A program made the translations under genes and the position numbers. Source: Bathynomus jamesi (Eukaryota; Arthropoda; Malacostraca; Isopoda; Cirolanidae). From it: DNA of 64,000 nt. This document shows positions 43,302 to 57,764 of the stretch, one piece after another. The stretch's first letter is position 1, and each line of letters begins with the position of its first letter. The stretch is taken from assembly GCA_023014485.1 (NCBI GenBank), contig JAJOZX010001736.1, forward strand, positions 570,501-634,500. The letters are read 5' to 3'. The notes beneath the pieces are model-generated. The model did not search any database, had not been told where the DNA came from, and was given only the letters and a program-made list of their open reading frames with translations.

Positions 43302-46263
43302 TTGCTCTCTCCACTTTAAAATGATATTTATACAATAATATAATAGGGTACATTCATACAATACAATTACAATTTAGAAAATAACATCCTAACTATATTC
43401 AAGTTAGATGAAGATTTTTTCTTTACATTACAAGTTTTATACAGAACAAGTGAGTTCGGGTGGTTGGGTACAATGCAGAGTAATCAAATTTTTAACATGA
43501 CACTTGCTTACAGGGCTATTATAAAATATAAAAATTCAAAGATTAAAACTTTAATTTTATGCAAACAGAATAAAAGGATTAATACGTTAATTTAGACAAC
43601 GAATGATATTGTTAATTTTTTTAACAAAATTTTATTTTTCTGTGGGGAAAACTACATACATAATGAATAGTCGGTAAAGGGAAAAATATAAATTATTTTT
43701 CAAAGTTACCCTGATCGTACAGTCTATAACTAATTTTTATTGACTACTGTAGGTAAAAAAACGAATTACGTAATGGATGATGTATAGACCTGTGGTCTAG
43801 TGTGTATTTGTGTGTATTAGGTACAAATACAAAGTGTGTATCTTAAAATTTTGAGGACAGATTAGCTGAGAGGATTGTTAAATTAACTGAATAAATGCCT
43901 CAGCAAAAATTTATATATAGTAAGCAAAAATGCTTAAGACTATATAAATAGCATAGTTAGCACTTATACGCAATGAAATAGTTTATTGTGATATCGAATG
44001 ATTTTAGCATAAGGTTTGTATATATATAGTATATATAGTGTGCATACGTGTGTGTGTAAACGTTTAAGGTTATTATTATTATTATTATAAAATCCTTTAA
44101 GTTCAAGGTAGTATTTAAGTGTTTAATTACATCAGTACACGTTTTAAGGTAATAAAAAAAAACGTACTTAGAGGACCTTGCAAGTAATGAAAGTAAATCT
44201 AGTGGTATTAAAAATTAAATTTGAAGATGGAATTAAATTCGACTAGTAACATTCCTAGCTATATATGAACTATATAACCATTAACATAACCAGAAGTATC
44301 GGTACGATAATTGAATTAAGAAAATTAAGAATACAAATTAAAAATAGAAATCAATTAATCATTTTAATGAACTAAACCTATAGTATACTTAAAAATAAGA
44401 AAACACAACTTAACATAAATTGAGGTTATGTTCCATAGTACCAAAGAGGAATTAACCATGTTGAACCATTTCTCTGGTTGACACTGGGTTCAACTGGGTT
44501 TGGGGTGTTAAAATAAAATAAAAATAAAAAGAAAGTTTGGAGTAGACATTCGGGGGAATTGAGTGACTACAGGGGGTATAAGTCTGAAATTGACAATTAC
44601 GTCTTTTCGTGAGCACTTTGCTCTTTTATTAAAAAAAAGATTGCTTGTCACACTACTTAGAACAAAAATTAAGAGAGTTCAAACAAAATGGAGGACGGCA
44701 TGTTCCTCATATACATTACAATAATTATCAAAATCGTTACAACCTTTGTAAAAACGGTTATGGTTACAAATAATAAAATACATAACTATATATTTATATA
44801 CGCAACAATGGCATGAAAAGAAAAGACAAATAGGTCAATTTCCTTCTTACCAAAAAAAGAAAGTTAAACTAAAGACGCAAACCGGTCAATTCTGGTTGAA
44901 TTTAATTCTCTTTTACAACAAAAAAAAAATGGTTTGAATTAAATTCTCTTAAATTACATTTTCTTAAAATAAATTCTCTTAAACTACAAAAAAAAAAAAT
45001 TGAATTCAGTTGACTGTATTGAAAGGACTTGGGACTCAAAACTGACTTCTTCAAAACTGACTTCTCAAAACTGACTTCTGTAATCTCTAGGGGCGGTTGT
45101 CCCTCTGAATGCAACCTTCTGATTTGAACTCTTATGAGGTATTTCTATAAATCTCTGTGGCGGTTGTCCTCTGGATGCAACCTTCTGACTTGAACTCTTA
45201 TCAAGTATTTCTATAAATCTCTGTGGCGGTTGTCCCTCTTGGATGCAACCTTCTGACTTGAACTCTTATCAAGTATTTCTGTAAATCTCTGGGGCGGTTG
45301 TCCCTCTGGATGCAATCTTCTGACTTGAACTCTTATCAAGTATTTCTATAAATCTCTGGGGCGGTTGTCCCTCTTGGATGCAACCTTCTGACTAGAACTC
45401 TATCAAGTATTTCTATAAATCTCTGGGGCGGTTGTCCTCTGGGTTACAACCACTAAATCTGAAAACTGATTTGCAACTTATTTGCAACTAAAACTGACTC
45501 GAAACTACTTCGAGTATCTCTCTAAATCTATAAACTCTCTATAAACTCTCTCTTTTCTTAATTTGCAAGTCAATTCAATTCAATAATTTGAAAAAAATTG
45601 TAAACAAAATAAAAAATGTAAACTTTCACTCGAATGTACGCGAAGGGTACGGTACTATATGTTTGGTACTAAAATAAAATTATTCTATACTGACTATAAT
45701 AGGGAAAATAACTCTCTGAAATTAACTCTCTGAAATTAATTCTGTGACATTAACTCTGCGACAATTAACTCTGTGACAATTAAACTCTGTGACTTTTAAC
45801 TTCTGTGACTTTTAACTTCTGGAATTTTAACTTCTTTGGACTTTTACTGTTTCACTAAAAAAAATGTATCACTGGTGTGTGGAATGTTCACTGTGTTTCG
45901 TGTAATTCTGACTTGATACTCATTATTAACTGTTAATAATACTGACTTTACAAATGTTTATAAATTTCATAAAAAAAAACACACTGTACTTAAAAAATTT
46001 CTACGGCGAAATCCTTAGAGACGTGTCCTGAAGACGTGTCTTGCTGGCTACTTCTTCTTGGATGAAAACTAGGCGTGGAGAAATTGGAGTCGTGACACAC
46101 CGGTTCAAGGGTGGATGTTACGAACTAGAAGTCGTGACACGCCGGTCAAATGGTTGGTTGCACTTGTTAAACTCTTGGCTACAGACCGCCAGACTGTTAT
46201 GCTAATATCTTCTATGTGCTTGGGGGTGCTTTTTTTTTTATCCTGGGGCAAGGGTCGCCAGAC
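43302..46263 (-). repeat. Internal region I3
   Basis: 2962 bp, sister of I2 but with many single-base deletions (e.g. ACCATGTTGAACC for ACCATGGTTGAACC near 44457; CTTCTCAAAAC for CTTCTTCAAAAC near 45061). Six minisatellite copies at 45083-45448. Confidence 0.8.
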
Positions 46264-48024
46264 TGTTAACCCCTCCGTCTACGGCCCTTAGTCGGTTCGG
46301 ATCGACGGGGGTTTCTAGTTGGGAGGCAGCAACGGATATTTCTTCTCGCGATACTTTCTTCTATAACATTCTAATTCTTTTCTCTCGCTATAGGGTCGAC
46401 AGTTGTTAATTCTTCTCTTTCTATAATACTCTGATACTTTCTCTTGGTACTAAACTTATCGACTTTACTGACTAAATTCCTGAAGAGAACAAGGCTCGAA
46501 GGAAAAGATAAAAAAAAACTTCTTTTACTGTAGTTTACTTCTAAAAATGTACAGGTAGTGCTCTGAATTTACAGGGGTAGAGGTTCGACCTCTTTCGACC
46601 ATGGCTCAGGCCGGAATCTAAAAATTAAGGAGGCAAGGGGACTCTGCCCCCTCCTCGCAGCGAGGCTGCTAACAAGGGAGTCTCGTAGCAGTGACCAAAG
46701 AAGAGTGCCGTAATGAAGTGAAGTCAATTTTACAAATACATGTATCATATAAGTCTAAATGTTGGGGGAAGGCAGTTGAAGGTTAAGTTCTCCCCTTTTA
46801 ACACATGATCAGATGTTTGAAAGGTTCCAAATAAAAATTAAAAAAATAAAAATAAAAACTAATCGTATTTTTTTTTTGCCGAGTCTTCATTTCTGAAGGC
46901 GATATCATTTCGTAGTAGTACATAAGTACAATTTAAGTACACCACTGAGCACATTTTCGTTTTGGTCTATTACAATTATGATTGCGATTATGGATTACTT
47001 CACATTCGCTTATGATTGTCCATTACAGTTCTATTAAAGTACATTCTTACATTATATATTAAGTCATTACATTCAATTACAGTTTCATTGAAGTATATTA
47101 CGTCGTTTACCATTCTTACAGTGTTTTTTATATTTATATAGGTATAATATATGGTTATAATATATGGTTTTTAGTACGACATAAGTACATCGGCACATAC
47201 AAGGTAATTTATATACAACATAATATTATATTATGTTATAATATGTTATAAATTTGGATCAGAGCGAGAGGAGATTTTTATCTCAGAAGCGTTCGTCTTT
47301 GCTGTGATCATCGAATTCGACCACTTACCCAAGCATTTATGAATATCTTGCGAGGGGTGAACGCACTTGAAAAAAAAAATTAAAAAAATACATGTGGACG
47401 TATTTTACACGCACGTAACACAATAGGTTGTGTGCGTAATATAGACACGCGTAAATATGGACTGATAGGTTGATATGCATCAGTAGACAATAGGTAGGAC
47501 ACAACATAAATATGATGTATAGAGAATGAAGTTGTTTTTTTTTATTAAAGAATTTACCATATATGAACATGAAAGATAGCCACATACCAAATGGGTGATT
47601 CAGTATTGGCGGTATGGAAACGTGAAGATAATTAAGTTACTTTTATGACTCATAGTTATTCACATTATGTCACGTACAGTGGAACTGTAAGTCATTATTG
47701 GGAGGACCTAAAAGAAACGAATTAAAGACAAAGAGTGGGTAGTATCAAGGACTAAGAAGCAAACAACTACGGTTCCAATCCTGTTATATGCAATGTGTAT
47801 GCATAATCTAGGGTCGAGGGTGAGATGCAAGACAATCAAATTAATTATAAAACTTCTATAACAATGGAAAATGGATACGACTAAACCATAGAAATGGTAG
47901 ATCGTAGGGTTTTGTGACACAAACAAAAATAGGAAGCTACAAGTAAAATTATTATCCAAACTCTCGTTAAGCGATTTTGGATCTTTGTAAATATGAATAT
48001 TGATTATCATTGTTCATTTTTACA
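46264..48024 (-). repeat. LTR L4
   Basis: Same ends; shares GGGGACTCTGCCCC with L5 and L6. It also has many single-base losses. Confidence 0.85.
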
Positions 48025-50927
48025 TTGCTCCTCCCCTTTAAAATGATATTTATACAATAATATAATAGGTACAATTCATACAATACAATACAATTTAGAA
48101 AATAACATCCTAACTATATTCAAGTTAGATGAAGATTTTTTTCTTTACATTACAAGTTTTATACAGAACAAAGTGAGTTCGGGTGGTTGGGTACAATGCA
48201 GAGTAATCAAATTTTTAACATGACACTTGCTTACAGGGCTATTATAAAATATAAAAATTCAAAGATTAAAACTTTAATTTTATGCAAACAGAATAAAAGG
48301 ATTAATACGTTAATTTAGACAACGAATGATATTGTTAATTTTTTTAACAAAATTTTATTTTTCTGTGGGGAAAACTACATACATAATGAATAGTCGGTAA
48401 AAGGGAAAAATATAAATTATTTTTCAAAGTTACCCTGATCGTACAGTCTATAACTAATTTTATTGACTACTGTAGTAAAAAAACGAATTACGTAATGGAT
48501 GATGTATAGACCTGTGGTCTAGTGTGTATTTGTGTGTATTAGGTACAAATACAAAGTGTGTATCTTAAAATTTTGAGGGACAGATTAGCTGAGAGGATTG
48601 TTAAATTAACTGAATAAATGCCTCAGCAAAATTTATATATAGTAAGCAAAAATGCTTAAGACTATATAAATAGCATAGTTAGCACTTATACGCAATGAAA
48701 TAGTTTATTGTGATATCGAATGATTTTAGCATAAGGTTTGTATATATTAGTATATATAGTGTGCATACGTGTGTGTGTAAACGTTTAAGGGTTTTATTAT
48801 TATTATTATAAAATCCTTTAAGTTCAAGGTAGTATTTAAGTGTTTAATTACATCAGTTACACGTTTTAAGGTAATAAAAAAAAACGTACTTAGAGGACCT
48901 TACAAGTAATGAAAGTAAATCTAGTGGTATTAAAAATTAAATTTTGAAGATGGAATTAAATTCGACTAGTAACATTCCTAGCTATATATGAACTATATAA
49001 CCATTAACATTAACCAGAAGTATCGGTACGATAATTGAATTAAGAAAATTAAGAATACAAATTAAAAATAGAAATCAATTAATCATTTTAATGAACTAAA
49101 CCTATAGTATACATAAAAATAATAAAACACAACTTAACATAAATTGAGGTTATGTTCCATAGTACCAAAGAGGAATTAACCATGGTTGAACCATTTCTCT
49201 GGTTGACACTGGGTTCAACTGGGTTTGGGGTGTTAAAATAAAATAAAATAAAAAGAAAGTTTGGAGTATGACATTCGGGGGAATTGAGTGACTAAGCAGG
49301 GGGTATAAGTCTGAAATTGACAATTACGTCTTTTCGTGAGCACTTTGCTCTTTTATTAAAAAAAAGATTGCTTGTCACACTACTTAGAACAAAAATTAAG
49401 AGAGTTCAAACAAAATGGAGGGACGGCATGTTCCTCATATACATTACAATAATTATCAAAATCGTTACAACCTTTGTAAAAACGGTTTTGGTTACAAATA
49501 ATAAAGTACATAACTATATATTTATATACGCAACAATGGCATGAAAAGAAAAGAAAAATAGGTCAATTTCCTTCTTACCAAAAAAAAAAGTTAAACTAAA
49601 GACGCAAACCGGTCAATTCTGGTTGAATTTAATTCTCTTTTACAACAAAAAAAAATGGTTGAATTAAATTCTCTTAAATTACATTTTCTTAAACTAAATT
49701 CTCTTAAACTACAAAAAAAAAAAATTGAATTCAGTTGACTGCATTGAAATGACTTGGAACTCAAAACTGACTTCTTCAAAACTGACTTCTTCAAAACTGA
49801 CTTCTGTAATCTCTGGGGCGGTTGTCCCTCTGGATGCAACCTTCTGACTTGAACTCTTATGAGGTATTTCTATAAATCTCTGTGGCGGTTGTCCCTCTGG
49901 ATGCAACCTTCTGACTTGAACTCTTATCAAGTATTTCTATAAATCTCTGTGGCGGTTGTCCCTCTCGATGCAACCTTCTGACTTGAACTCTTATCAAGTA
50001 TTTCTATAAATCTCTGGGGTGGTTGTCCCTCTGGATGCAACCTTCTGACTAGAACTCTTATCAAGTATTTCTATAAATCTCTGGGGCGGTTGTCCCTCTG
50101 GGTTACAACCAACTGAATCTGAAAACTGATTTGCAACTTATTTGCAACTAAAACCCGACTCGAAACTACTTCGAGTATCTCTCTAAATCTATAAACTCTC
50201 TATAAACTCTCTCTTTCTTAATTTGCAAGTCAATTCAATTCAATAATTTGAAAAAAATTGTAAACAAAAATAAAAAATGTAAACAACATTTCACTCGAAT
50301 GTACGCGAAAGTACGGTACTATTATATTTGGTACATAAAATAAAATTATTCTATACTGACTATAATAGTGAAAATAACTCTCTGAAATTAACTCTCTGAA
50401 ATTAATTCTGATATTAACTCTGCGACAATTAACTCTGTGACAATTAACTCTGTGACTTTTAACTTCTGTGACTTTTAACTTCTGTGACTTTTAACTTCTG
50501 TGACTTTTAACTGTTTCACTAAAAAAAATGTATCACTGGTGTGTGGAATGGTCACTGTGTTTCTTGTAAATTCTGACTTGATACTCATTATTAACTGTTA
50601 ATAATACTGACTTTACAAATGTTTATAAATTTCTTAAAAAAAAACCATGTACTTAACAAAATTTCTACGGCGAAATCCTTAGAGACGTGTCCTGAAGACG
50701 TGTCTTGCTGGCTACTTCTTCTTGGATGAAAACTAGGCGTGGAGAAATTGGAGTCGTGACACACCGGTTCAAGGGTGGATGTTACGAACTAGAAGTCGTG
50801 ACACGCCGGTCAAATGGTTGGTTGCCACTTGTTAAACTCTTGGCTACAGACCCGCCAGACTGTTATGCTAATATCTTCTATGTGCTTGGGGTGCTTTTTT
50901 TTTTATCCTGGAGCTGGGTCGCCAGAC
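48025..50927 (-). repeat. Internal region I4
   Basis: 2903 bp, non-coding; 5 minisatellite copies at 49807-50104; shares AAAACCCGACTCGAAAC with I5. Confidence 0.8.
49807..50104. repeat. 67-68-bp minisatellite, 5 copies (I4)
   Basis: Same unit; one copy has GGTGGTTG in place of GGCGGTTG. Confidence 0.95.
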
Positions 50928-52860
50928 TGTTAACCCCTCCGTCTACGGCCCTGAGTCGGTTCGGATCGACGGGGGTTCTAGTTGGGAGGCAGCAACGGAT
51001 ATTTCTTCTCGCGATACTTTTCTTCTATAACATTCTAATTCTTTTCTCTCGCTATAGGGTCGACAGTTGTTAATTCTTCTCTTTCTATAATACTCTGATA
51101 CTTTCTCTTGGTACTAAACTTATCGACTTTACTGACTAAATTCCTGAAGAGAACAAGGCTCGAAGGAAAAGATAAAAAAAACTTCTTTTACTGTAGTTTA
51201 CTTCTAAAAATGTACAGGTAGTGCTCTGAATTTACAGGGGTAGAGGTTCGACCTCTTTCGACCATGGCTCAGGCCGGAATCTAAAAATTAAGGAGGCAAG
51301 GGGACTCTGCCCCCTCCTCGCAGCGAGGCTGCTAACAAGGGAGTCTCGTAGCAGTGACCAAAGAAGAGTGCCGTAATGAAGTGAAGTCAATTTTACAAAT
51401 ACATGTATCATATAAGTCTAAATGTTGGGGAAGGCAGTTGAAGGTTAAGTTCTCCCCTTTTAAACACATGATCAGATGTTTGAAAGGTTCCAAATAAAAA
51501 TTAAAAAAATAAAAATAAAAACTAATCGTATTTTTTTTGCCGAGTCTTCATTTCTGAAGGCGATATCATTTCGTAGTAGTACATAAGTACAATTTAACCC
51601 ATTCATACCTGATTTGTACATAAGTACAATTTAACCCATTCATACCTGATTTTCGTTTCTTTTCATGCCACAAAAAAACACTTATGTGATATCTCAAAAA
51701 GACTAAAACCTCATAAAATTTGATGGTCAACTGAGCGACCATACTGCATGAAAGGGTTAAGTACATCACTGAGCACATTTTCGTTTTGGTCTATTACAAT
51801 TATGATTGCGATTATGGATTACTTCACATTCGCTTATGATTGTCCATTACAGTTCTATTAAAGTACATTCTTACATTATATATTAAGTCATTACATTCAA
51901 TTACAGTTTCATTGAAGTACATTACGTCGTTTACCATTCTTACAGTGTTTTTTATATTTATATATGGTTATAATATATGGTTATAATATATGGTTTTTAG
52001 TAAGACATAAGTACATGGGCACATACAAGGTAATTTATATACAACATAATATGTTATATTATGTTATAATATGTTATAAATTTGGATCAGAGCGAGAGGA
52101 GATTTTTATCTCAGAAGCGTTCGACTTTGCTGTGATCATCGAATTCGACCACTTACCCAAGCATTTATGAATATCTTGCGAGGGGTGAACGCACTTGAAA
52201 AAAAAAATTAAAAAAATACATGTGGACGTATTTTACACGCACGTAACACAATAGGTTGTGTGCGTAATATAGACACGCGTAAAATATGGACTGATAGGTT
52301 GATAGGCATCAGTAGACAATAGGTAGGACACAACATAAATAATGATGTATAGAGAATGAAGTTTTTTTTTTTTATTAAAGAATTTACCATATATTGAACA
52401 TGAAAGATAGCCACATACCAAATGGGTGATTCAGTATTGGCGGTATGGAAACGTGAAGATAATTAAGTTACTTTATGACGTCATAGTTATTCACATTATG
52501 TCATACGTACAGTGTAACTGTAAGTCATTATTTGGGAGGACCTAAAAGAAACGAATTAAAGACAAAGAGTGGGTAGTATCAAGGACTAAGAAGCACAACT
52601 ACGGGTTCCAATCCTGTTATATGCAATGTGTATGCATAATCTAGGGTCGAGGGTGAGATGCAAGACAATCATAATTAATTATAATAACTTCTATAACAAA
52701 TGGAAAATGGATACGACTAAACCATAGAAATGGTAGATCGTAGGGTTGTGACACAAACAAAAATAGGAAGCTACAAGTAAAATTATTATCCAAACTCGCG
52801 TTATGCGATTTTGGTTCTTATGTAAATATGAATATTGATTATTCATTGTTCATTTTTACA
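50928..52860 (-). repeat. LTR L5 with MITE insertion
   Basis: 1933 bp; longer than L1-L4 because of the TTAA-flanked insertion at 51598-51756. Confidence 0.85.
51598..51756. mobile_element. TTAA-flanked MITE (piggyBac-like), with 37-bp duplication
   Basis: The insert starts CCCATTCATACCTGA and ends CTGCATGAAAGGG, imperfect inverted ends, with TTAA on both sides. The empty site ACAATTTAAGTACA is seen in L1-L4. TTAA target sites and CCC...GGG ends point to piggyBac-type mobilisation. L5 and L6 (56503-56662) carry an extra partial duplication of about 37 bp (flank plus MITE start). Confidence 0.75.
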
Positions 52861-55830
52861 TTGCTCTCCCCTTTAAAATGATATTTATACAATAATATAA
52901 TAGGGAACAATTCATACAATACAATACAATTTAGAAAATAACATCATAACTATATTCAAGTTAGATGAAGATTTTTTCTTTACATTACAAGTTTTATACA
53001 GAACAAGTGAGTTCGGGTGGTTGGGTACAATGCAGAGTAATCAAATTTTTAACATGACACTTGCTTACAGGGCTATTATAAAATATAAAAATTCAAAGAT
53101 TAAAATTTTATTTTATGCAAACAGAATAAAAGGATTAATACGTTAATTTAGACAACGAATGATATTGTTAATTTTTTTAACAAAATTTTATTTTTCTGTG
53201 GGGAAAACTACATACATAATGAATAGTCGATAAAAGGGAAAAATATAAATTATTTTTCAAAGTTACCCTGATCGTACAGTCTATAACTAATTTTATTGAC
53301 TACTGTAGGTAAAAAAACGAATTACGTAATGGATGATGTATAGACCTGTGGTCTAGCGTGTATTTGTGTGTATTAGGTACAAATACAAAGTGTGTATCTT
53401 AAAATTTTGAGGGACAGATTAGCTGAGAGGATTGTTAAATTAACTGAATAAATGCCTCAGCAAAAATTTATATATAGTAAGCAAAAATGCTTAAGACTAT
53501 ATAAAGCATAGTTAGCACTTATACGCAATGAAATGGTTTATTGTGATATCGAATGATTTTAGCATAAGGTTTGTATATATATAGTATATATAGTGTGCAT
53601 ACGTGTGTGTGTAAACGTTTAAGGGTTATTATTATTATTATTATAAAATCCTTTAAGTTCAAGGTAGTATTTAAGTGTTTAATTACATCAGTTACACGTT
53701 TTAAGGTAATAAAAAAAACGTACTTAGAGGACCTTACAAGTAATGAAAGTAAATCTAGTGGTATTAAAAATTAAATTTTGAAGATGGAATTAAATTCGAC
53801 TAGTAACATTCCTAGCTATATATGAACTATATAACCATTAACATTAACCAGAAGTATCGGTACGATAATTGAATTAAGAAAATTAAGAATACAAATTAAA
53901 AATAGAAATCAATTATGCATTTTAATGAACTAAACCTATAGTATACTTAAAAATAAGAAAACACAACTTAACATAAATTGAGGTTATGTTCCATAGTACC
54001 AAAGAGGAATTAACCATGGTTGAACCATTTCTCTGGTTGACACTGGGTTCAACTGGGTTTGGGGTGTTAAAATAAAATAAAATAAAAAGAAAGTTTGGAG
54101 TATGACATTCGGGGGAATTGAGTGACTAAGCAGGGGGTATAAGTCTAAAATTGACAATTACGTCTTTTCGTGAGCACTTTGCTCTTTTATTAAAAAAAAG
54201 ATTGCTTGTCACACTACTTAGAACAAAAATTAAGAGAGTTCAAACAAAATGGAGGGACGGCATGTTCCTCATATACATTACAATAATTATCAAAATCGTT
54301 ACAACCTTTGTAAAAACGGTTTTGGTTACAAATAATAAAGTACATAACTATATATTTATATACGCAACAATGGCATGAAAAGAAAAGACAAATAGGTCAA
54401 TTTCCTTCTTACCAAAAAAAAAAGTTAAACTAAAGACGCAAACCGGTCAATTCTGGTTGAATTTAATTCTCTTTTAAAACAAAAAAAAATGGTTGAATTA
54501 AATTCTCTTAAATTACATTTTCTTAAACTAAATTCTCTTAAACTACAAAAAAAAAAAATTGAATTCAGTTGACTGCATTGAAATGACTTGGGATTCAAAA
54601 CTGACTTCTTCAAAACTGACTTCTTCAAAACTGACTTCTGTAATCTCTGGGGCGGTTGTCCCTCTGAATGCAACCTTCTGACTTGAACTTTTATGAGGTA
54701 TTTCTATAAATCTCAGTGGCGGTTGTCCCTCTGGATGCAACCTTCTGACTTGAACTCTTATCAAGTATTTCTATAAATCTCTGTGGCGGTTGTCCCTCTG
54801 GATGCAACCTTCTGACTTGAACTCTTATCAAGTATTTCTATAAATCTCTGGGGCGGTTGTCCCTCTGGATGCAACCTTCTGACTTGAACTCTTATCAAGT
54901 ATTTCTATAAATCTCTGGGGCGGTTGTTCCTCTTGGATGCAACCTTCTGACTAGAACTCTTATCAAGTATTTCTATAAATCTCTGGGGCGGTTCTCCCTC
55001 TGGGTTACAACCAACTGAATCTGAAAACTGATTTGCAACTTATTTGCAACTAAAACCCGACTCGAAACCACTTCGAGTATCTCTCTAAATCTATAAACTC
55101 TCTATAAACTCTCTCTTTCTTAATTTGCAAGTCAATTCAATTCAATAATTTGAAAAAAATTGTAAACAAAAATAAAAAATGTGAACAACATTTCACTCGA
55201 ATGTACGCGAAAGTACGGTACTATTATGTTTGGTACATAAAATAAAATTATTCTATACTGACTATAATAGTGAAAATAACTCTCTGAAATTAACTCTCTG
55301 AAATTAATTCTGACAGTAACTCTGCGACAATTAACTCTGTGACAATTAACTCTGTGACTTTTAACTTCTGTGACTTTTAACTTCTGTGACTTTTAACTTC
55401 TGTGACTTTTAACTGTTTCACTAAAAAAAATGTATCACTGGTGTGTGGAATGTTCACTGTGTTTCTTGTAAATTCTGACTTGATACTCATTATTAACTGT
55501 TAATAATACTGACTTTACAAATGTTTATAAATTTCTTAAAAAAAAACAACTGTACTTAACAAAATTTCTACGGCGAAATCCTTAGAGACGTGTCCTGAAG
55601 ACGTGTCTTGCTGGCTACTTCTTCTTGGATGAAAACTAGGCGTGGAGAAATTGGAGTCGTGACACACCGGTTCAAGGGTGGATGTTACGAACTAGAAGTC
55701 GTGACACGCCGGTCAAATGGTTGGTTGCCACTTGTTAAACTCTTGGCTACAGACCCGCCAGACTGTTATGCTAATATCTTCTATGTGCTTGGGGGTGCTT
55801 TTTTTTTATCCTGGGGCAGGGTCGCCAGAC
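52861..55830 (-). repeat. Internal region I5
   Basis: 2970 bp, non-coding; 6 minisatellite copies at 54641-55007. Confidence 0.8.
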
Positions 55831-57764
55831 TGTTAACCCCTCCGTCTACGGCCCTTAGTCGGTTCGGATCGACGGGGGTTCTAGTTGGGAGGCAGCAACG
55901 GATATTTCTTCTCGCGATACTTTTCTTCTATAACATTCTAATTCTTTTCTCTCGCTATAGGGTCGACAGTTGTTAATTCTTCTCTTTCTATAATACTCTG
56001 ATACTTTCTCTTGGTACTAAACTTATCGACTTTACTGACTAAATTCCTGAAGAGAACAAGGCTCGAAGGAAAAGATAAAAAAAACTTCTTTTACTGTAGT
56101 TTACTTCTAAAAATGTACAGGTAGTGCTCTGAATTTACAGGGGTAGAGGTTCGACCTCTTTCGACCATGGCTCAGGCCGGAATCTAAAAATTAAGGAGGC
56201 AAGGGGACTCTGCCCCCTCCTCGCAGCGAGGCTGCTAACAAGGGAGTCTCGTAGCAGTGACCAAAGAAGAGTGCCGTAATGAAGTGAAGTCAATTTTACA
56301 AATACATGTATCATATAAGTCTAAATGTTGGGGGAAGGCAGTTGAAGGTTAAGTTCTCCCCTTTTAAACACATGATCAGATGTTTGAAAGGTTCCAAATA
56401 AAAATTAAAAAAATAAAAATAAAAACTAATCGTATTTTTTTTTGCCGAGTCTTCATTTCTGAAGGCGATATCATTTCGTAGTAGTACATAAGTACAATTT
56501 AACCCATTCATACCTGATTTGTACATAAGTACAATTTAACCCATTCATACCTGATTTTCGTTTCTTTTCATGCCACAAAAAAACACTTATGTGATATCTC
56601 CAGAAAGACTAAAACCTCATAAAATTTAATGGTCAACTGAGCGACCATACTGCATGAAAGGGTTAAGTACATCACTGAGCACATTTTCGTTTTGGTCTAT
56701 TACAATTATGATTGCGATTATGGATTACTTCACATTCGCTTATGATTGTCCATTACAGTTCTATTAAAGTACATTCTTACATTATATATTAAGTCATTAC
56801 ATTCAATTACAGTTTCATTGAAGTACATTACGTCGTTTACCATTCTTATAGTGTTTTTTATATTTATATATGGTTATAATATATGGTTATAATATATGGT
56901 TTTTAGTACGACATAAGTACATGGGCACATACAAGGTAATTTATATACAACATAATATGTTATATTATGTTATAATATGTTATAAATTTGGATCAGAGCG
57001 AGAGGAGATTTTTATCTCAGAAGCGTTCGACTTTGCTGTGATCATCGAATTCGACCACTTACCCAAACATTTATGAATATCTTGCGAGGGGTGAACGCAC
57101 TTGAAAAAAAAAATAAAAAAAATACATGTGGACGTATTTTACACGCACGTAACACAATAGGTTGTGTGCGTAATATAGACACGCGTAAAATATGGACTGA
57201 TAGGTGGATAGGCATCAGTAGACAATAGGTAGGACACAACATAAATAATGATGTATAGAGAATGAAGTTGTTTTTTTTTTTATTAAATATTTTACCATAT
57301 TTTGAACATGAAAGATAGCCACATACCAAATGGGTGATTCAGTATTGGCGGTATGAAAAGTGAAGATAATTAAGTTACTTTATGACGTCATAGTTATTCA
57401 CATTATGTCATACGTACAGTGTAACTGTAAGTCATTATTTGGGAGGACCTAAAAGAAACGAATTAAAGACAAAGAGTGGGTATCAAGGACTAAGAAGCAC
57501 AACTACGGGTTCCAATCCTGTTATATGCAATATGTATGCATAATCTAGGGTCGAGGATGAGATGCAAGACAATCATAATTAATTATAAAAACTTCTATAA
57601 CAAATGGAAAATGGATACGACTAAACCATAGAAATGGTAGATCGTAGGGTTGTGACACAAACAAAAATAGGAAGCTACAAGTAAAATTATTATCCAAACT
57701 CGCGTTAAGCGATTTTGGTTCTTATGTAAATATGAATATTGATTATTCATTGTTCATTTTTACA
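55831..57764 (-). repeat. LTR L6 with MITE insertion
   Basis: 1934 bp, carries the MITE and the 37-bp duplication at 56503-56662, like L5. Confidence 0.85.

Noticed and set aside
35180..54764. Frames with SFEEVSFEEV repeats (75-99 codons)
   Set aside because: They arise from the CTTCTTCAAAACTGA repeats and minisatellite edge; copy-dependent and frame-unstable.
32577..57329. Small frames such as those starting GYNIWLLVQHKYMGTY or ending SVHILRVSILRTQ
   Set aside because: Recurring AT-rich LTR by-products without motifs.
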